A stretch of 64,000 bases of DNA from Pseudomonas viridiflava (GTDB lineage: Bacteria; Pseudomonadota; Gammaproteobacteria; Pseudomonadales; Pseudomonadaceae). Both the position numbers and the translations under genes were made by a program. Every line of letters starts with the position of its first letter. The stretch's first letter is position 1. The stretch lies in the NCBI RefSeq assembly GCF_900582625.1, contig NZ_UTIQ01000001.1, forward strand, positions 186,001 through 250,000, read 5' to 3'. This document shows positions 16,379 to 26,419 of this stretch, piece after piece. The notes beneath the pieces are model-generated. The model did no database searches. It was not told the origin of the DNA and saw only the letters and a list, made by a program, of their open reading frames with translations.

Positions 16379-16679
16379 AACCGACCTCGGCCTGCAAGCC
16401 GAACGCACCGCGCTGGCGTGGCGGCGGACGCAATTGTCGCTGCTGGTGGTGGCGTGTCTGGCGCTGCGTGGGCATCAGGTCTGGGTGCTGGGGCTCGCGC
16501 TGGGCACGGCGGCGTGGTTGGCCGTTAGCGAAGGCCGGCGGTACCGGCATAGCGTGGCGATGATGCAGCGTGAGCTGGGTGAAGCGCGGGTTTGGATGGT
16601 GTTGGGGACGGGGTTGGCGGTGGCGGTAATGGCGGTTTTTTTGGGCGTTGCTGCGTTTAGTCTGGCGTCTATTGATTAA
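16371..16679 (+). CDS. DUF202 (YidG-like) inner-membrane protein
   Basis: This 102-residue protein carries the DUF202 mark QAERTALAWRRTQLSLL at the start and three membrane segments. It overlaps the 3' end of the first DUF202 gene by 8 bp in another frame and is expected to be made together with it, perhaps as a hetero-oligomer. Function unknown. Confidence 0.83.
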   Translation: MTETDLGLQAERTALAWRRTQLSLLVVACLALRGHQVWVLGLALGTAAWLAVSEGRRYRHSVAMMQRELGEARVWMVLGTGLAVAVMAVFLGVAAFSLASID

Positions 16680-16680
16680 A

Positions 16681-16765
16681 GCATCGCGGCTAAAGCCGCT
16701 CCCACAGGGGATCATCGGCCTCCTGTAGGAGCGGCTGGGCGGCACTCCGCTTCAGCCGCGATGCT
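16681..16765. repeat. REP pair (CGCGGCTAAAGCCGCTCC type)
   Basis: GCATCGCGGCTAAAGCCGCT at the left is matched by CTTCAGCCGCGATGC at the right, with a GTAGGAGCGGC unit between them. The element separates the convergent DUF202 and alkylsulfatase genes and ends in TTTTT, so it may work as a two-way terminator. Related copies are at 21275-21305, 22277-22310, 22595-22622, 52654-52686 and 61606-61665. Confidence 0.85.
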
Positions 16766-16771
16766 TTTTGC

Positions 16772-18739
16772 TTACGGCGTCACCAAATTAAACTGCGAAT
16801 TCGCCTCATCCAGGCCGCCGAGCAGTTTCAGTAATTTGAGTTTCCCACCCTCAATGTCGATGCCGCCAATCATCGATTCTTTTAGAAACCCGGTTTCCTT
16901 TAAGGCGATGCGATCAAGCAGTTCCTTGCTCATGCTGACGTTGATGTCGGCGTGTTCGTGGCGGCTGCCGTTGCGGTGGGTGAGCACGCCGTTGCGCAGG
17001 GTCAGGGCGTAATCCTCGTTGAGGTCGGTGAAGTGCCAGTTAATAGTGAGGTCTTCGTCGGCGGCTTTCAGGGCGTCGATGCGCACGGCCAGGTAGTCGA
17101 AGAACAAACTCGGGGTGAGTGCGCGAACCATGTCCGGCGCGGTGCTGCGCGGTTTGCTGGTGGCCACGCCGTTGCGCAGTTCGAAAGCGCCGCTGAGGTA
17201 GACGTTGCGCCAGGTGGCGTTCTCGCTTTGGTAGCCGAGCTGTTCCAGTACGTCGGCTTGCAGGGCACGGGCCTGTTGGTTGTCCGGCTCGGCGAATACC
17301 AAGTGGTTGAGCACTTGCGCGGCCCAGCGGTAGTCGCCGCTTTCGACCGATTGACGGGCGATATTCAGCACCGCTTGGGCGCCACCCATGGCTTGCACAT
17401 AGAGCACGCCAGCCGCTTGCGGCGGCAAGGGATCGAGGGTGGCCGGGTTGCCGTCGTAAAAGCCCATGTAGCGCTGGTACACGGCGCGCACGTTGTGGCT
17501 GAGGGAACCGTAGTAATCGCGGCTGTACCATTTGTTGGCCAGACGCGGCGGCAGCGAGGTGAGCTGCGCGGCGATTTCAACCGGGCCCAAGCCCTGGTTG
17601 ATCAGCCGCAGCGTCTGGCTGTCGAGGAACGCGTACATGTCGCGCTGATCGGCCAGGTAACTGCCGATGCCTTGCGCGCCCCAGGTCGGCCAGTGGTGTT
17701 GAGCGAACAGCACGTCGGTTTTATTGCCGTAGCGCACCAGCGCGTCGTCGAGGTACTGCGCCCACACTTTCGCATCGCGCACCTGGGCACCGCGCAGCGT
17801 GAGGATGTTGTGTTGGGTGTGGGTGGCGTTTTCGGCCATGCACAGCGCTTTGAATTGCGGGAAGTACAAGTTCATTTCCGCCGGCGCTTCGGTGCCGGGG
17901 GTGAGCTGGAATTCGATTTCCACGCCGTCGACCGTGCGGGTTTCCAACGGCTTGCTGACCACTTCGCTGGGCGCGATCAAGGTCACCCGCGCATTGCTCG
18001 GCGTGCCTTTGCCCAGGCCTGCGTCCACCTGCCCCTGGGCGCTGCGCGGCAGCAGCGCGCCGTACATGTATTGCGCCCGACGCATCATGGCCGGGCCGGC
18101 CAGTACGTTCTCGCTGATGGCATGTTCGTAGAAGCCGTCCGGCGCTATCACGCGCACCTTGCCGGCCTTCACGTCGGCCTCGTCGATCACTCCACGCACG
18201 CCGCCGAAATGGTCGACATGGGAATGGCTGTAAATCACTGCGACCACGGGTTTGCGCGGGCGGTGCTGGAAATACAGATCAAGCCCGGCGCGGGCGGTTT
18301 CGGCGCTGATCAACGGGTCGATGACAATCACGCCGCTGTCGCCCTCGATCAGCGTCATGTTGGATAAATCCAACCCGCGAATTTGGTAGATGCGTTCGCT
18401 TACCTGAAACAAACCGGCGAGGTTATTCAACTGCGCGATACGCCACAGGCTCGGGTTCACGCTGTCTGGCGCGCCGGCGTTGTCGATAAAGTTGTAGGCG
18501 GCGCGGTTCCACACCGGCTGCCCGGCTTCGTTGTTGATTACGCCGGTGAACGGTGCGACCAGGCCGCGACGGGCGTCGTCGAAGTCGGCCGTATCGGCGA
18601 ACGGTAAACGCTGTAGCCACGCCTGGTTGAGGGCGCGGGTGGCGGGCGAAGCGGGTTTCGATTCGAGCGGTGTATCGGCAAACGTGGCAGACGAAAACAC
18701 CAGCGCCACAGCAAGGGCGCTCAGGCGGAAACGAGGCAT
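16772..18739 (-). CDS. Alkylsulfatase, metallo-beta-lactamase fold (SdsA1-like)
   Basis: The enzyme hydrolyses primary alkyl sulfates such as dodecyl sulfate to alcohol and sulfate. From the ATG at 18739 it has 655 residues, close to SdsA1. It has a signal peptide (about 1-21, ending TFADT), a metallo-beta-lactamase domain with the zinc site H172-S-H174-V-D176-H177, a central dimerisation region, and a C-terminal SCP2-like domain thought to hold the alkyl chain. The start at 18739 is chosen over 18805 because the leader peptide begins there and AGAAGAG precedes it. The MFS/hydrolase operon just upstream on the same strand may be read into it, although a 111-bp gap separates them. Confidence 0.92.
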   Translation of the reverse strand: MPRFRLSALAVALVFSSATFADTPLESKPASPATRALNQAWLQRLPFADTADFDDARRGLVAPFTGVINNEAGQPVWNRAAYNFIDNAGAPDSVNPSLWRIAQLNNLAGLFQVSERIYQIRGLDLSNMTLIEGDSGVIVIDPLISAETARAGLDLYFQHRPRKPVVAVIYSHSHVDHFGGVRGVIDEADVKAGKVRVIAPDGFYEHAISENVLAGPAMMRRAQYMYGALLPRSAQGQVDAGLGKGTPSNARVTLIAPSEVVSKPLETRTVDGVEIEFQLTPGTEAPAEMNLYFPQFKALCMAENATHTQHNILTLRGAQVRDAKVWAQYLDDALVRYGNKTDVLFAQHHWPTWGAQGIGSYLADQRDMYAFLDSQTLRLINQGLGPVEIAAQLTSLPPRLANKWYSRDYYGSLSHNVRAVYQRYMGFYDGNPATLDPLPPQAAGVLYVQAMGGAQAVLNIARQSVESGDYRWAAQVLNHLVFAEPDNQQARALQADVLEQLGYQSENATWRNVYLSGAFELRNGVATSKPRSTAPDMVRALTPSLFFDYLAVRIDALKAADEDLTINWHFTDLNEDYALTLRNGVLTHRNGSRHEHADINVSMSKELLDRIALKETGFLKESMIGGIDIEGGKLKLLKLLGGLDEANSQFNLVTP

Positions 18740-18850
18740 GGCTAGACTCTTCTGATCTTGTTGGAATGGGTCGCCGCCCGACTCTAAGGAGCCCTCGGCG
18801 CCCACGCCAATATCAGAGGCGCATGGCCGCTATAACAGCTTGCAATGGGC

Positions 18851-20065
18851 CTAGACCGCCGGCTGATCCATCGCCCGTAAACGGCTGTTGCGCGTGCAGC
18901 TCGCGGCCCAGACGGCCAGCACCGCCGCCACCACCAACATGCCGGCGCTCAGGCCGAAGGTGGCTTGATAGCCTTGAGCGTCAAACACCACACCACCGGC
19001 CGTGGCGCCAAAGGTAATGGCCAACTGCACGATGGCGACCATCAGGCCGCCGCCCGCTTCGGCGTCGTCGGGCAGGGTTCTGGCCAACCAGGTCCACCAG
19101 GCCACCGGCGCCGAGGTGGCGACCAATCCCCACAGCGCCAGCAAGCCGGCGGTGAGCAGTTGCGAGTCGCCATACCCGGTGAGCACCAGGGCAATCACCG
19201 CCATCAGCAGCGGAATGATCACCAGCGTCGGGAACAGCGTGCGGTTGAGCAGCAACCCTATCAGCGCCGTGCCAATAAACCCGCACACACCAAGCACCAA
19301 CAGCATCAGCGACAACCCCGACGGGCTGACATGGGTGACGCTTTCCAGAAACGGCCGCAAGTAGGTGAACAAGGTGAACTGGCCCATGAAAAACAGGCTC
19401 ACCGCCAACAGACCAGACAGCACCTCCGGCCGCTTCAACACCGTCAGCAGCCCGCGCGCGTTGGCACCCGCCAAGGGCAGCAAACGCGGCAGCGTCAGCC
19501 ACTGCCACAAGAACGTAATAGCCGCGAGTGGCACCACGGCGAAGAACGCGCCGCGCCAGCCGATGATCGCGCCGAGGTAACTGCCCACCGGCGCTGCCAC
19601 CACAGAAGCCAGCGCGTTGCCGCCGTTAAGAATCGCCAGGGCGCGCGGCACGTTGGCCGGCGCTACCAGGCGAATCACCGTGGCGGCCGACATTGACCAG
19701 AAGCCGCCAATGGCGACGCCAATCAACGCGCGCCCGAGCATGAAAATCGGGTAGCTCGGCGCCACCGCCACCAACGTGCCGGACACCACCATCAGCAGGG
19801 TCAGCCACAGCAGCAACACGCGGCGGTCCATCTGCCGCGCGAGCTTGGCGATGCTCAAGCTGGTGATCACCGCAAACGCGCCAGACACCGCGATCGCCTG
19901 CCCCGCCTGGCCTTCGCTGATGTGCAAATCCGTGGCAATGGGCGTGAGCAAACTCACCGGCAAAAACTCGGAGGCCACCAAAGCAAAGGCAGCCACCGAC
20001 ATTGCCAGCACAGCACTCCAGCCGTGCGCAGCGGGTTGGGTGGCGGGGTTGTCGGCAACAGTCAT
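18851..20065 (-). CDS. MFS transporter (SotB/AraJ-like exporter)
   Basis: This 404-residue membrane protein has about twelve segments. It contains LPVSLLTPIATDLHISEGQAG in the first loop and GRALIGVAIGGFWSMSA in the fourth segment, patterns of DHA1 sugar and drug efflux proteins such as SotB and AraJ. Its ATG shares a base with the TAA of the hydrolase gene upstream (TAATG), so the two are translationally coupled. A LysR gene divergent from that pair probably controls them. Substrate unknown. Confidence 0.85.
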   Translation of the reverse strand: MTVADNPATQPAAHGWSAVLAMSVAAFALVASEFLPVSLLTPIATDLHISEGQAGQAIAVSGAFAVITSLSIAKLARQMDRRVLLLWLTLLMVVSGTLVAVAPSYPIFMLGRALIGVAIGGFWSMSAATVIRLVAPANVPRALAILNGGNALASVVAAPVGSYLGAIIGWRGAFFAVVPLAAITFLWQWLTLPRLLPLAGANARGLLTVLKRPEVLSGLLAVSLFFMGQFTLFTYLRPFLESVTHVSPSGLSLMLLVLGVCGFIGTALIGLLLNRTLFPTLVIIPLLMAVIALVLTGYGDSQLLTAGLLALWGLVATSAPVAWWTWLARTLPDDAEAGGGLMVAIVQLAITFGATAGGVVFDAQGYQATFGLSAGMLVVAAVLAVWAASCTRNSRLRAMDQPAV

Positions 20066-21093
20066 TACTTGAGGTTCGCTCGGAAAAAGTCAGTGAGGGT
20101 GGCGAAAGGAATCAGCTCGACGCGGTCGTACAGATCCACATGCCCGGCGTTAGGGATGACCACCAATTGCTTGGGTTCGCCGGCCAGCTTGTACGCCGCT
20201 TCGCTGAACTCGCGGGAGTGCGCGTTGGCGCCAGTGATAAACAACATGGGGCGTGGCGAAATGGTCTCGATGTCGTTGAACGGGTAGAAGTTCATGAACT
20301 TGACGTTGCTGGTCAGCGTCGGGTGAGTGGTCAGTTCGCCCGACTGGCCAGCCGGCGTGAACTCGCCGCGCGGGGTGCGGTAGAAGTCATAGAACTCGCG
20401 TTCAATCGCGGTGGAATTGGCGTCGAGCTTGTGCACGGTGCCGCTGGTGTAGGCCTTGTCGCCGCCGGTGAATTCCACATAGCGATGCTCCGCCGCCTGG
20501 GCGATGGCGCGCTTGCGCTGTTCCAAGCTGAAGCCGTGGTTGAGGCCGTTACGGTTGGCGGCGCCCATGTCGTACATGCTGACCGTGGCGATGGCTTTCA
20601 TGCGCGGGTCGATTTTTGCCGCGCTGATCACAAAGCTGCCGCTGCCACAAATGCCGATCACGCCGATGCGTTGTTTATCCACCAGGGCGTGGGTGCCGAG
20701 AAAATCCACGGCAGCGCTGAAGTCTTCGGCGTAAATATCGGGCGACACCGCATTACGTGGCTGCCCTTCGCTTTCGCCCCAGAAGGACAAATCCAACGAC
20801 AAGGTGACGAAACCCTGCTCGGCCATTTTCGTGGCGTAGAGGTTGGCACTCTGCTCCTTCACCGCGCCCATCGGGTGGCCGACGATGATCGCCGGATTCT
20901 TGCTGCCAGGCTTGATGCCCTTGGGCATAAACAGATTGCCGGCAACGCGCATCTGGTATTGGTTGTTGAACTGGACCTTCTGCACCGTGACGTTTTCGCT
21001 GGTGTAGAAGTTATTGGCACCGTTGGACATGTCGGCTCCCATGGCGGTAAACGAGCTGAGCAAAAGGCAGAGCAGAACGCTGAATCGATTCAT
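20065..21093 (-). CDS. Secreted alpha/beta hydrolase (dienelactone hydrolase-like)
   Basis: From the ATG at 21093 the protein has 342 residues. It starts with a signal peptide (MNRFSVLLCLLLSSFTAMGA) followed by an alpha/beta-hydrolase domain. The nucleophile elbow reads GICGSGSF, so the candidate nucleophile is the Ser between the two Gly; HPMGAVKEQ forms the oxyanion region, and the final His is in NAGHVDLYD. The start at 21093 is preferred over 21126 because the leader begins there. It is the first gene of a coupled pair with the MFS gene and lies divergent from a LysR gene. It resembles the YcjY group; the substrate is unknown. Confidence 0.82.
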   Translation of the reverse strand: MNRFSVLLCLLLSSFTAMGADMSNGANNFYTSENVTVQKVQFNNQYQMRVAGNLFMPKGIKPGSKNPAIIVGHPMGAVKEQSANLYATKMAEQGFVTLSLDLSFWGESEGQPRNAVSPDIYAEDFSAAVDFLGTHALVDKQRIGVIGICGSGSFVISAAKIDPRMKAIATVSMYDMGAANRNGLNHGFSLEQRKRAIAQAAEHRYVEFTGGDKAYTSGTVHKLDANSTAIEREFYDFYRTPRGEFTPAGQSGELTTHPTLTSNVKFMNFYPFNDIETISPRPMLFITGANAHSREFSEAAYKLAGEPKQLVVIPNAGHVDLYDRVELIPFATLTDFFRANLK

Positions 21094-21186
21094 CGGACGC
21101 ACCTGTTGAAAGGAATGGGCAAGCACGCATTGCGGCGCCGGCTGTAGGCGTCGGTTCTACGAGGTGGCCATTGTGACGGCGCAGGC

Positions 21187-21201
21187 AGCTAATGATTAGC
21201 T
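21187..21201. promoter_or_regulatory. Candidate LysR operator palindrome
   Basis: A perfect palindrome, AGCTAAT-G-ATTAGCT, lies in the divergent region between the hydrolase and lysR genes. Directly repeated GCTGATGAATA follows at 21199-21209 and again 32 bp further on. Its position is right for control of both genes; binding is inferred. Confidence 0.5.
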
Positions 21202-21274
21202 GATGAATACTTACTTGGGCTATAAGCTGAGCTGATGAATAACGGAGCCATTAATGGGCGAGAATTTCGTTGCC

Positions 21275-21305
21275 AGGGATCGCGACTGAAGCCGCTCCTA
21301 CAGGT
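21275..21305. repeat. Single REP unit
   Basis: GATCGCGACTGAAGCCGCTC followed by CTACAGG is one REP unit of the CGCGGCTAAAGCCGC type. It lies within the leader of the lysR gene, an unusual place for a REP because these mostly sit at 3' ends. Confidence 0.7.
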
Positions 21306-21352
21306 TGGGCAACACCCGCGATCTCGTTGCGGAACACAGGGCGCATACGGCG

Positions 21353-22258
21353 ATGACTAAACACAATTTCAACGATCTGCTGGCCTTCGTGACGGTGGCG
21401 CGTGAGGGCAGTTTTACCCGTGCGGCGGCGCATTTAGGCGTCACGCAGCCGGCGATCAGTCAGGTGGTGTCGGCGTTGGAGGCGCGGTTGCAAATCCGCT
21501 TGCTGACCCGCACCACCCGCAGCGTTTCGCTCACGGCGGCGGGCGAACGGTTGCTGGAAGCCATCGGCCATCGTTTCGACGAAATCGAAGCCGAGCTGGA
21601 CGCCCTGACCGAACTGCGCGACAAACCGGCAGGCACCGTCCGCATTTCCTGCGGCGACCACATCATCAAAACCACCCTGCTGCCCAAGCTGATGCCGGTG
21701 CTGCGCCAGTACCCGGATATCAAGCTGGAGCTGGACGTGAACTACGGTTTTCGCGACATCGTCGCCGACCGCTTCGACGCGGGCGTGCGCTTCAGCGAAA
21801 CGGTGGCGCAAGACATGATCGCCGTCGCCATTGGCCCGGACGTACGCATGGCGGCGGTGGCTTCGCCTGAATACTTCGCCGACAACCCGATCCCGAAAAC
21901 GCCGCGCGACCTGGCCAATCACCGCTGCATCAACATTCGCTTTCCCACCTATGGCGGCGTCGATGCCTGGGAATTCGAGCGCCGTGGGCAGCCGGTAAAA
22001 GTGCGGGTCGACGGCCAACTGGTGTTCAACACCACCACCCACGTGGCCGACGCGGTGCTCGGCGGCATGGGCATTGCCTATTTGCCAGAGGAAGAATTCG
22101 AGCCTTACCTGAGCCAGGGCTTAATGCGCCGGGTGTTGGAAGACTGGTGTCCGCCGTTTTCGGGGTATCACTTGTACTACCCGTCACGCCGCCAGCCTTC
22201 GCCGGCGTTTTCGTTGATTCTGGATGCATTGCGGGTTGAGCGGCCGAAACGGAAATAG
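21353..22258 (+). CDS. LysR family transcriptional regulator
   Basis: From the ATG at 21353 the protein has 301 residues. The HTH is in the first 60 (FNDLLAFVTVAREGSFTRAA, VSALEARLQIRLLTRTTRSV), and the substrate-binding domain belongs to the PBP2_CrgA-like group (VRISCGDHI..., FDAGVRFSETVAQDMIAV). The earlier TTG start at 21305 falls in a REP unit and is not used. It is divergent from the hydrolase-MFS pair, which it most likely regulates through the palindrome at 21187-21201. Confidence 0.88.
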   Translation: MTKHNFNDLLAFVTVAREGSFTRAAAHLGVTQPAISQVVSALEARLQIRLLTRTTRSVSLTAAGERLLEAIGHRFDEIEAELDALTELRDKPAGTVRISCGDHIIKTTLLPKLMPVLRQYPDIKLELDVNYGFRDIVADRFDAGVRFSETVAQDMIAVAIGPDVRMAAVASPEYFADNPIPKTPRDLANHRCINIRFPTYGGVDAWEFERRGQPVKVRVDGQLVFNTTTHVADAVLGGMGIAYLPEEEFEPYLSQGLMRRVLEDWCPPFSGYHLYYPSRRQPSPAFSLILDALRVERPKRK

Positions 22259-22629
22259 CCCGCGCGGGCTGCCGCCTCCCCCCTGTGGGAGCGGCTTCAG
22301 CCGCGAGATTTTGATCTTCCGCTTTTGACCTACCCCGCGTAATGAATACGTTCGCCGATCTACCGTGTACGGCTTGAAATACTGGATCCCCGCATTCGCG
22401 AGGATGACGGTGGTGGTTGATAAGTCCTCCGTCATCCCCGCGCAGGCGGCGGTCCGACGACTCGGGATCCAGAGTTTCTCGTCTGGCTCAGTTTTGAATT
22501 CTCATTCGTTACCGCATGGACTGAACGTTTTGTGAACGGTGCAGGGTAGATCAAGAGCGATAGATCAAAAACTGGGGAAAAGGCGATAGATCAAAAACTC
22601 GCGGCTGAAGCCGCTCCTACAAAATCAAT
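22259..22629. repeat. Gene-free stretch with REP units and a 'GGATCC..ATGACGG' repeat
   Basis: No gene is seen in this stretch. It holds REP units at about 22277-22310 and 22595-22622. At 22380-22475 there is a head-to-head pair of the dispersed CCCCGC...GAGGATGACGG element (GGATCCCCGCATTCGCGAGG facing CCGTCATCCCCGCGCAGG). The same element forms a larger array at 35175-35480. Confidence 0.75.
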
Positions 22630-23595
22630 TCATCTACCGCGCCGTACTCGAACAATATCGGCCATCACCGCGAGGGCGATTTCGGCTGGTGTTTTGCTGC
22701 CTAGGTCCAAGCCAATCGGCATGTGCAAACGGGCAATGTCGGCATCGCTCAAGCCACCAGAACGACGCAAACGCTCAGCGCGTTTTTGTGAGGTGTGCTG
22801 CGAGCCCATCACGCCGATGTAAAACGCCGAAGTACGCACCGCTTCGATCATGGCCAGGTCGTCGATGCGTGGGTCGTGGGTGAGCGCGACGATGGCGGTG
22901 GCGCCGTGGCAACCGCCGGCGGCGATAAACGATGACGGCAGTTCCCTACGCACCTCAATGCCCGGCACCGTGAAGCCGGCCTGCGCGTCTTCGCGCGGGT
23001 CGCAGACGATCACTTCAAAGCCCAGGGTGCGGGCAAATTCGGCGCAGGCCACCGATACCGGTGAGATGCCGGCAATGATCAGCCGGGCCGCCGGGCCAAC
23101 GCGGATATGGACTTGATGCTGGTCGGGCAGTTCGGTCACCCGTTGCCCCAGTCCGTCGTCGGCGAGCACCGTTGCCGCGCCGCTGCGCACGTCGATCTGG
23201 CGGATCACGTGGCGCTGGCCGAGCAGCGTGTCCAGCAGCGTTTCCAGTTGCTCGCGGGTAGCAATGGTTGGCGCCAGACGTTCCACCAGCACGTTGAGAA
23301 TGCCGCCGCAGGGCAAGGCGATTCGCGCGCCTTGTGGGCCATCCGGGTCGCCGTAGCGCACGGTGCTGACGTCACGCTCGAAAGCACCGGCTTGCAGACG
23401 TTCGAGAAAATCTTCCTCTACACAGCCGCCCGACAGCGAGCCCACGTGCTGGCCATCGGCACGCGCGGCCAGCATGGAGCCGGGTTCACGGGGCGATGAG
23501 CCGAAGGTGCTGAGCACGGTGCACAGCCACACTGTTTCGCCGGCGCTGGCCCAGGCTAGCGCCTGCTCGGCGACATGCACGTCGAGGTGCTGCAT
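22630..23595 (-). CDS. XdhC/CoxI family molybdenum-cofactor maturation protein
   Basis: This 321-residue protein has the XdhC plan. The N-terminal CoxI domain includes [17 protein letters not shown] and SGGCVEEDF, and the C-terminal Rossmann domain includes [33 protein letters not shown] and YIGVMGS. XdhC proteins bind and sulfurate molybdenum cofactor and hand it to the partner hydroxylase. The ATG at 23595 is used; a TTG two codons earlier would overlap the stop of the large-subunit gene. It is the last gene of the oxidoreductase operon and very probably serves the enzyme encoded just upstream. Confidence 0.9.
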   Translation of the reverse strand: MQHLDVHVAEQALAWASAGETVWLCTVLSTFGSSPREPGSMLAARADGQHVGSLSGGCVEEDFLERLQAGAFERDVSTVRYGDPDGPQGARIALPCGGILNVLVERLAPTIATREQLETLLDTLLGQRHVIRQIDVRSGAATVLADDGLGQRVTELPDQHQVHIRVGPAARLIIAGISPVSVACAEFARTLGFEVIVCDPREDAQAGFTVPGIEVRRELPSSFIAAGGCHGATAIVALTHDPRIDDLAMIEAVRTSAFYIGVMGSQHTSQKRAERLRRSGGLSDADIARLHMPIGLDLGSKTPAEIALAVMADIVRVRRGR

Positions 23596-23597
23596 GG

Positions 23598-25787
23598 TCA
23601 ACCGACCAACTGGTTGCCAATCGGCAGACGCCGGATGCGCTTGCCCGTCGCCGCCGCCAGCGCGTTGGCCACGGCCGGTGCCAGTGGCGGCAACGGAGGC
23701 TCGCCAATGCCGGTGGGCGCGGCGGCCGAAGGCACGATGTGCACTTCAACGACGGGCATGTCGTTGATGCGCAGCGGCGTGTAGTTGTGGAAGTTGCTCT
23801 GCTCGGCTTTGCCGTCGGTAAAGGTCACGGCTTCGCTCAGTGCCGCCGACAAGCCGTAGCCCACGCAGCCTTCAACCTGGGCGCGGACCACGTCGGGGTT
23901 GACGACAATGCCGCAGTCCACGGCGCACACCACGCGGTCGACTTTGAAGCGGCCGTTGCTCTGCACGGTCACTTCTGCCACCTCGGCGACATACGAGCCA
24001 AAGGCTTCATGCACGGCGATGCCACGGCCCCGGCGCTCGCCGTCTTTGCCGGGCGGCAGCGGTTTGTCCCAGCCGGCTTTCTCGGCGGCCAGTTTCAGCA
24101 CACCGGCATGGCGCGGGTGTTTGTCCAGCATGCCCAGGCGCCAGGTGACGGGGTCTTGCGCCGAGGCCTGGGCCAGTTCGTCGAGAAAGGTTTCGGTGGA
24201 AAACGCCGTGTGGGTGGAACCCACTGCGCGCCACCACTGCACCGGCACGGGTATGTCGTCGGGCGTGTGCAGATCAACCAGCATGGCGTCGATGCTGTAC
24301 GGCAGATTGGACGCGCCCTCGACGGAGGTGGGGTCGATGCCGTCTTTCATGCCCGCGCCGAATGGGGAACCGGCGAGCACCGATTGGCCGACCAGACGAT
24401 GCTGCCACGCCAGCAATTTGCCCTTGTCGTCCAGACCGGCACGCAGGGTGTGGTGAAACATGGGGCGATAGAGGCCAGCCTGCATGTCGTCTTCGCGCAG
24501 CCACACCATTTTCACCGGGGCGCGGGCGTTGATGGCTTTGACGATGTGGGCGGTTTCCAGAATGTAATCGGCATTCTTGCTGGCGCGTCGGCCAAAGCTG
24601 CCGCCGGCGTACAGGGTGTTGATTTTGACTTGCTCGACCTTTAGCCCGAACAGCTCAGCCAGCACTTGTTGGTTGTAGGTTTGCATCTGCGCGCCAAACC
24701 AGGCTTCGCACAGGTCTTTGCCTACGCGAATGACGCAGTTCATCGGTTCCATGGCGGCGTGTGCCAGGTACGGGAAGTCGTACGCGGCCTCCAGCACGTG
24801 CTTGGACTGGGTCATGGCGGTGTCGGCATCGCCTTTCTTGAGGGCCACGGCGCCGGGTTTTTCGGCGAGCTTTTTGAAGCGCGCCTCCAGCTCGGCCGAA
24901 CTGGATTTGAACGCGGTCGTTTCATCCCACTGCACCACCAACGCATCGCGCCCACGCTTGGCGCTCCAGGTGTCCCGCGCCAGCACGGCGACGCCGCTGG
25001 GAATCTGCACCACGTCGACCACGCCGGGCACCGCCAACGCGGGCTTGGCGTCGAAGGATTTCACCGTGGCGCCAAAGCGCGGCGGGTGGGCAACCACGGC
25101 GGTGAGCATGTCGGGCAGGTGAATGTCCTGGGTGTACTGCGCGGTGCCGTTGACCTTGGCGGCGGAGTCTTTGCGCGGTATCGCTTGGCCGATCAGCTTG
25201 AAGTCTTTCGGGTCTTTGAGCTGCACCTGCGCCGGCACTGGCTGTTCGGCGGCGGCGTTGGCCAACTCGCCAAAGGTGGCCGTTTTGCCGCTGGCGGCGT
25301 GGCTGACCACCCCATCGGCGACCGTGATGGCACTCGCCGGCACCTGCCAGCGCTGGGCAGCGGCTGCCACCAACATGGCGCGCGCCGAGGCGCCGGCGTT
25401 GCGCAGTTGTTCCCACGAGTTGGCGATGGCGCTGCTGCCGCCGGTGCCTTGCGAGCCCCACTGCAAGTTGCTGTAGCGACTGGCGTCGGCGGCGGCACTT
25501 TCGACCCGCACTTGCGACCACGCGGCGTCCAGTTCTTCAGCCACGATGGTCGCCAGACCGGTGTAGGCGCCCTGCCCCATTTCCAGGTGCTTGGCGTACA
25601 CGGTGACGCTGTTGTCCTCGCCGATTCGCACAAACGCATTGGGCTCGAATGCCGGCGCGGCGGCCTGGCCGTCTGCGAGGGCGATCTGCGGTTTCATCGC
25701 CCAGGGAAAATACACCGCCAGGGTCAGCCCGGCAGCAGAGCCTTGCAGGAAGCGGCGACGGCTCTGGTTTTCTATCGAATGGCTCAT
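23598..25787 (-). CDS. iorB: Molybdenum hydroxylase large subunit, isoquinoline 1-oxidoreductase beta type
   Basis: This 729-residue protein binds the molybdopterin cytosine dinucleotide cofactor and hydroxylates N-heterocycles or oxidises aldehydes. It starts with a twin-arginine leader (SRRRFLQGS, residues 9-17, then a hydrophobic stretch), so the complex is probably exported to the periplasm. Family marks are the [18 protein letters not shown] and GGSFGRRAS regions and a C-terminal [21 protein letters not shown] stretch (here [14 protein letters not shown]), whose Glu is the expected catalytic base. Its start follows GAGGGA and lies 14 bp after the small-subunit stop. The true substrate is unknown. 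Confidence 0.9.
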   Translation of the reverse strand: MSHSIENQSRRRFLQGSAAGLTLAVYFPWAMKPQIALADGQAAAPAFEPNAFVRIGEDNSVTVYAKHLEMGQGAYTGLATIVAEELDAAWSQVRVESAAADASRYSNLQWGSQGTGGSSAIANSWEQLRNAGASARAMLVAAAAQRWQVPASAITVADGVVSHAASGKTATFGELANAAAEQPVPAQVQLKDPKDFKLIGQAIPRKDSAAKVNGTAQYTQDIHLPDMLTAVVAHPPRFGATVKSFDAKPALAVPGVVDVVQIPSGVAVLARDTWSAKRGRDALVVQWDETTAFKSSSAELEARFKKLAEKPGAVALKKGDADTAMTQSKHVLEAAYDFPYLAHAAMEPMNCVIRVGKDLCEAWFGAQMQTYNQQVLAELFGLKVEQVKINTLYAGGSFGRRASKNADYILETAHIVKAINARAPVKMVWLREDDMQAGLYRPMFHHTLRAGLDDKGKLLAWQHRLVGQSVLAGSPFGAGMKDGIDPTSVEGASNLPYSIDAMLVDLHTPDDIPVPVQWWRAVGSTHTAFSTETFLDELAQASAQDPVTWRLGMLDKHPRHAGVLKLAAEKAGWDKPLPPGKDGERRGRGIAVHEAFGSYVAEVAEVTVQSNGRFKVDRVVCAVDCGIVVNPDVVRAQVEGCVGYGLSAALSEAVTFTDGKAEQSNFHNYTPLRINDMPVVEVHIVPSAAAPTGIGEPPLPPLAPAVANALAAATGKRIRRLPIGNQLVG

Positions 25788-25801
25788 GGCTGATCCCTCG
25801 C

Positions 25802-26260
25802 TTACGCCAGAGTCTTGGCGGCTTGGTGAATGGCAGCGCGGATGCGCACGTAAGTGGCGCAGCGGCATACGTTGCCGGCCATGGCCTGGTCGATATCGGC
25901 ATCGGTGGGCGTGCGGTTTTTCTCCAGCAACGCCACGGCGCTCATGATCTGGCCCGACTGGCAGTAACCGCACTGCACGACATCCAACTGTTGCCAGGCT
26001 TGTTGCACCGCCTTGCCGGTGCCGTTTTCACCGATGCGCTCGATGGTGTGCACCGGCTTGCCCACCGCCGCCGACACCGGCGTTACGCAGGAGCGAATCG
26101 CCTGCCCGTCGAGGTGCACGGTGCACGCGCCGCACATCGCCATGCCGCAGCCGAACTTGGTGCCGGTGAGCTGCAAGGTGTCGCGCAGAACCCACAGCAG
26201 CGGCGTATCGGGGGCGACGTCGACACGCATTTCTTGGTTATTGACGGTGAGCGTGAGCAT
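25802..26260 (-). CDS. iorA: 2Fe-2S subunit of molybdenum hydroxylase, isoquinoline 1-oxidoreductase alpha type
   Basis: This 152-residue electron-transfer subunit has both iron-sulfur clusters complete. The plant-ferredoxin-like cluster uses Cys38, Cys43, Cys46 and Cys58, and the helical C-terminal cluster uses Cys97, Cys100, Cys132 and Cys134. It passes electrons from the molybdenum centre of the large subunit to an outside acceptor, probably a cytochrome, because no FAD subunit is encoded here. It is the first gene of the iorA-iorB-xdhC operon, which lies downstream of an araC gene on the same strand. Confidence 0.93.
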   Translation of the reverse strand: MLTLTVNNQEMRVDVAPDTPLLWVLRDTLQLTGTKFGCGMAMCGACTVHLDGQAIRSCVTPVSAAVGKPVHTIERIGENGTGKAVQQAWQQLDVVQCGYCQSGQIMSAVALLEKNRTPTDADIDQAMAGNVCRCATYVRIRAAIHQAAKTLA

Positions 26261-26419
26261 GAAATCCTCCGGCGCGAAGAACGCGGTGCGGCATGGTCGA
26301 GGGAATAGCTGGCGGCCAGTATGCGCGGGCGAGCACGCGGATCACTTGCCTGATCCACGCGCGCAATTGCCTGATTCAACGAAATTTCCAGACACAACCG
26401 CTGGGCTGCAAGCCCCGCG

